DNA of 6,455 bases, from NCBI GenBank assembly GCA_023393045.1, contig JAEWMV010000234.1, forward strand, positions 1 through 6,455, in the 5' to 3' direction. Below, one piece after another: positions 5,134 through 6,455 of the stretch. Position numbers and translations under genes: made by a program. The number at the start of each line of letters is the position of its first letter. Position 1 is the stretch's first letter. Origin of the DNA: Bacillota bacterium (lineage in GTDB: Bacteria > Bacillota > Clostridia > Christensenellales > CAG-138). The notes under the pieces are model-generated. The model had not been told where the DNA came from. It made no database searches and saw only the letters and a program-made list of their open reading frames with translations.

Positions 5134-6076
5134 ATACATGGTTCTTGGGGTCGGACGCATCGGCGAACTTGTTGCCGATGATGTAGAAGGAGATGGTGAT
5201 GAAGCACAATATCAGCGTGGGGAATATCATCTGGAACGGATAGATGAGGAAGGAACTCCGCCCCTGGTTGACGAGGTTGCCCAGCGTGCACAAATCCTTG
5301 GGAAGGCCGATGCCGATGTAGCTCAAAAACACCTCGGAGCCGATGGAATAGGGGATGGTGAGCGCGGCGTCCATGATGATGAGGCTCATCAGGTGCGGCA
5401 CGATGTTGCGGCCGATGATGCGCTTTGTGGGCGTTTTTAGGCAGATGGAGGCGATGTTGTAATCCGCCTCGCGAAGGGCGAGTATGCGCGACCTGAACCA
5501 GCGTGCCTCGCTGATCCACCCCGTCGCCACGAGCGCGATGATGATGGTGAACACGCTCGCCTGCATGATGTAGGCGATGAGCACCAGATAGATGGTGCTG
5601 GGCACGTTGGTGAGCGTGTTGTAGATGGCGAACATCAGCGTGTCGAGCTTGCGGTAAAAGCCCCACAGCGCACCGATGATCACGCCAAGCCCCACCTCAA
5701 ATACCGCCACCGCGATGGATAAGAGCAGCGACGTGCGCGTGCCGAACCATACGCGCGCCCAGATGTCGCGCCCAATGCCGTCCGTGCCGAAGGGATGCTC
5801 CGCGCTGGGGCCGAGGTTCCAATCCCGCGCCGAAAGGGAGCCCAGATACGGGTCGAGGTCGGTGACCATGGGGTAGATGATCGTGTAGGCGATCATCGCA
5901 AACACGAGCGCTACGATGATTTTTACGAGGTTGCTTTTGAAGAAGGTGCGAAGCGTGCTTTTCCAATAGGAATAATTCGAAAAGCCCGTGTCCTCGCTCT
6001 TTTCCTCCATAAAAGGCGCGCGGGTAAACAGCTCGTCGGGGAGCTCGCCGTATTTTTTGATGTCGATGCTTTCCAT
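5132..6076 (-). CDS. Peptide ABC transporter permease, OppC/DppC type
   Basis: Inner-membrane permease of 314 residues, a normal length for OppC. After a hydrophilic cytoplasmic N-terminus, helix 1 lies at about 50-70. The periplasmic segment with HPFGTDGIGRDIWARVW (95-110) is the typical OppC/DppC signature. Further helices lie at about 116-138, 144-170, 172-188, 230-255 and 280-302. The cytoplasmic coupling loop that docks on the ATPase spans about 203-229 (ADYNIASICLKTPTKR through IIGRNIVPHL). In it the almost invariant glycine of the EAA motif is lysine (K214). The start at 6076 follows GAGGGGG eight bases upstream; earlier in-frame starts lie inside the preceding permease gene and are rejected. 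The gene is 13 bases after the oppB-like stop and 13 bases before the ATPase start, so it is surely co-transcribed with both. Confidence 0.94.
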   Translation of the reverse strand: MESIDIKKYGELPDELFTRAPFMEEKSEDTGFSNYSYWKSTLRTFFKSNLVKIIVALVFAMIAYTIIYPMVTDLDPYLGSLSARDWNLGPSAEHPFGTDGIGRDIWARVWFGTRTSLLLSIAVAVFEVGLGVIIGALWGFYRKLDTLMFAIYNTLTNVPSTIYLVLIAYIMQASVFTIIIALVATGWISEARWFRSRILALREADYNIASICLKTPTKRIIGRNIVPHLMSLIIMDAALTIPYSIGSEVFLSYIGIGLPKDLCTLGNLVNQGRSSFLIYPFQMIFPTLILCFITISFYIIGNKFADASDPKNHV

Positions 6077-6084
6077 ATGCGCTG

Positions 6085-6091
6085 CCCCCTC
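6085..6091 (-). promoter_or_regulatory. Ribosome binding site of the oppC-like gene, overlapping the oppB-like stop
   Basis: Minus-strand GAGGGGG, eight bases before ATG 6076. It overlaps the TGA stop of the upstream permease (6090-6092) in the same way as the next junction at 5127-5134, which suggests translational coupling along the permease-ATPase genes. Confidence 0.75.
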
Positions 6092-6455
6092 AATCATTGC
6101 TGTCGACCAGCTTAATGCGCGGGTCGATGAAGGAAACGAGTATGTCCCCAAGGAATACGCCCGCAACGGAGAGCGTGCCGTATAAAAGCACAAGAATCTG
6201 CACGAGCGGGTTGTCCATTTCCTGCACGGATTTGATCAAAAGGCCGCCCGTGCCGGGGATGGAGTACATGCTCTCGATGATGAGCGAGCCGGAGAGCATG
6301 AGCAGGAAATCCGCGGGGATGTTGATGGCGATGGGCACGATGGCGTTTCGAAGCACATGCCGCCACATGATGAAGTTCTGCGGCAGGCCCTTCACGCGGG
6401 CGAACTTGATGTAATCGCGGTTCTCCTCGTCCACGATGTAGCGCCGCAGCCACAC
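6090..6455 (-). CDS. Peptide ABC transporter permease, OppB/DppB type, C-terminal part
   Basis: The last 121 residues of an inner-membrane permease; the N-terminal part, probably some 180-220 residues, lies beyond the right edge. The first codon in the window is GTG but is internal valine rather than a start. The coupling loop that contacts the ATPase is clear: RDYIKFARVKGLPQNF continuing to RHVLRNAIVP, with its conserved Gly kept. Two transmembrane segments follow, at about residues 38-62 and 83-107. The motif ESMYSIPGTGGLL (61-73) and the C-terminal FIDPRIKL are typical of OppB/DppB. It pairs with the downstream oppC-like permease to form the membrane channel. A solute-binding protein gene is expected further upstream, beyond the window. 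Confidence 0.93.
   Translation of the reverse strand: MWLRRYIVDEENRDYIKFARVKGLPQNFIMWRHVLRNAIVPIAINIPADFLLMLSGSLIIESMYSIPGTGGLLIKSVQEMDNPLVQILVLLYGTLSVAGVFLGDILVSFIDPRIKLVDSND

Noticed and set aside
3124..5181. A 685-codon open frame on the plus strand, opposite the double ATPase.
   Set aside because: It is the mirror of a GC-rich gene whose minus-strand product has every ABC motif. The plus-strand product is rich in His, Arg, Val and Asp, has no recognisable domain and lacks a ribosome binding site.
6077..6193. An N-terminal extension of 39 residues on the oppC-like permease.
   Set aside because: It would lie inside the oppB-like gene, and a strong Shine-Dalgarno site sits just before ATG 6076.

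Overview
The window looks like chromosomal DNA of a GC-rich Gram-positive bacterium, most likely a clostridial Firmicute. Strong GGAGG-type Shine-Dalgarno sites sit 8-9 bases before most starts. One promoter is a perfect sigma-A consensus, and there is a fluoride riboswitch with a Rho-independent terminator. The transporter is of the Firmicutes oligopeptide type with its two ATPases fused in one chain. This placement is inference; there is no rRNA or other marker gene. Every gene reads as intact housekeeping or accessory metabolism. I see no mobile element, CRISPR array or tRNA.

Layout from left to right. (1) Positions 1-790, minus strand: the N-terminal 263 residues of a zinc-dependent acyl-amino-acid hydrolase of the succinylglutamate desuccinylase/aspartoacylase (M14) family, cut by the window edge. 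(2) Positions 791-1317, plus strand: an extended -10 promoter, a leader with a GC-rich hairpin, and a 138-residue three-helix membrane protein that I do not recognise. (3) Positions 1349-1860, plus strand: a compact fluoride-resistance unit made of a perfect promoter, a fluoride aptamer starting at the predicted first transcribed base, a terminator that shares bases with the aptamer, a strong ribosome binding site and the fluoride channel gene crcB. (4) Positions 1865-6455, minus strand: a probable operon transcribed right to left, in the order oppB-like permease (partial), oppC-like permease, fused oppD-oppF-like ATPase, cyanophycinase-family peptidase. The two permease/ATPase junctions are nearly identical, with 13-base gaps and the next gene's Shine-Dalgarno site overlapping the stop codon. 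The ATPase-peptidase junction is longer (95 bases) and holds two hairpins.

How the genes fit together: the permeases and the double ATPase would import short peptides, with a solute-binding protein presumably encoded outside the window. The cyanophycinase-like serine peptidase, which has no visible signal peptide, would act on aspartyl-type peptides in the cytoplasm. The partial M14 enzyme could belong to the same amino-acid-derivative scavenging theme, but it is separated by two plus-strand genes, so that link is weak. The fluoride unit is independent of the peptide genes. It converges on the peptidase gene with only four bases between stop codons and no visible terminator, so fluoride-induced transcripts may run antisense into the peptidase gene.
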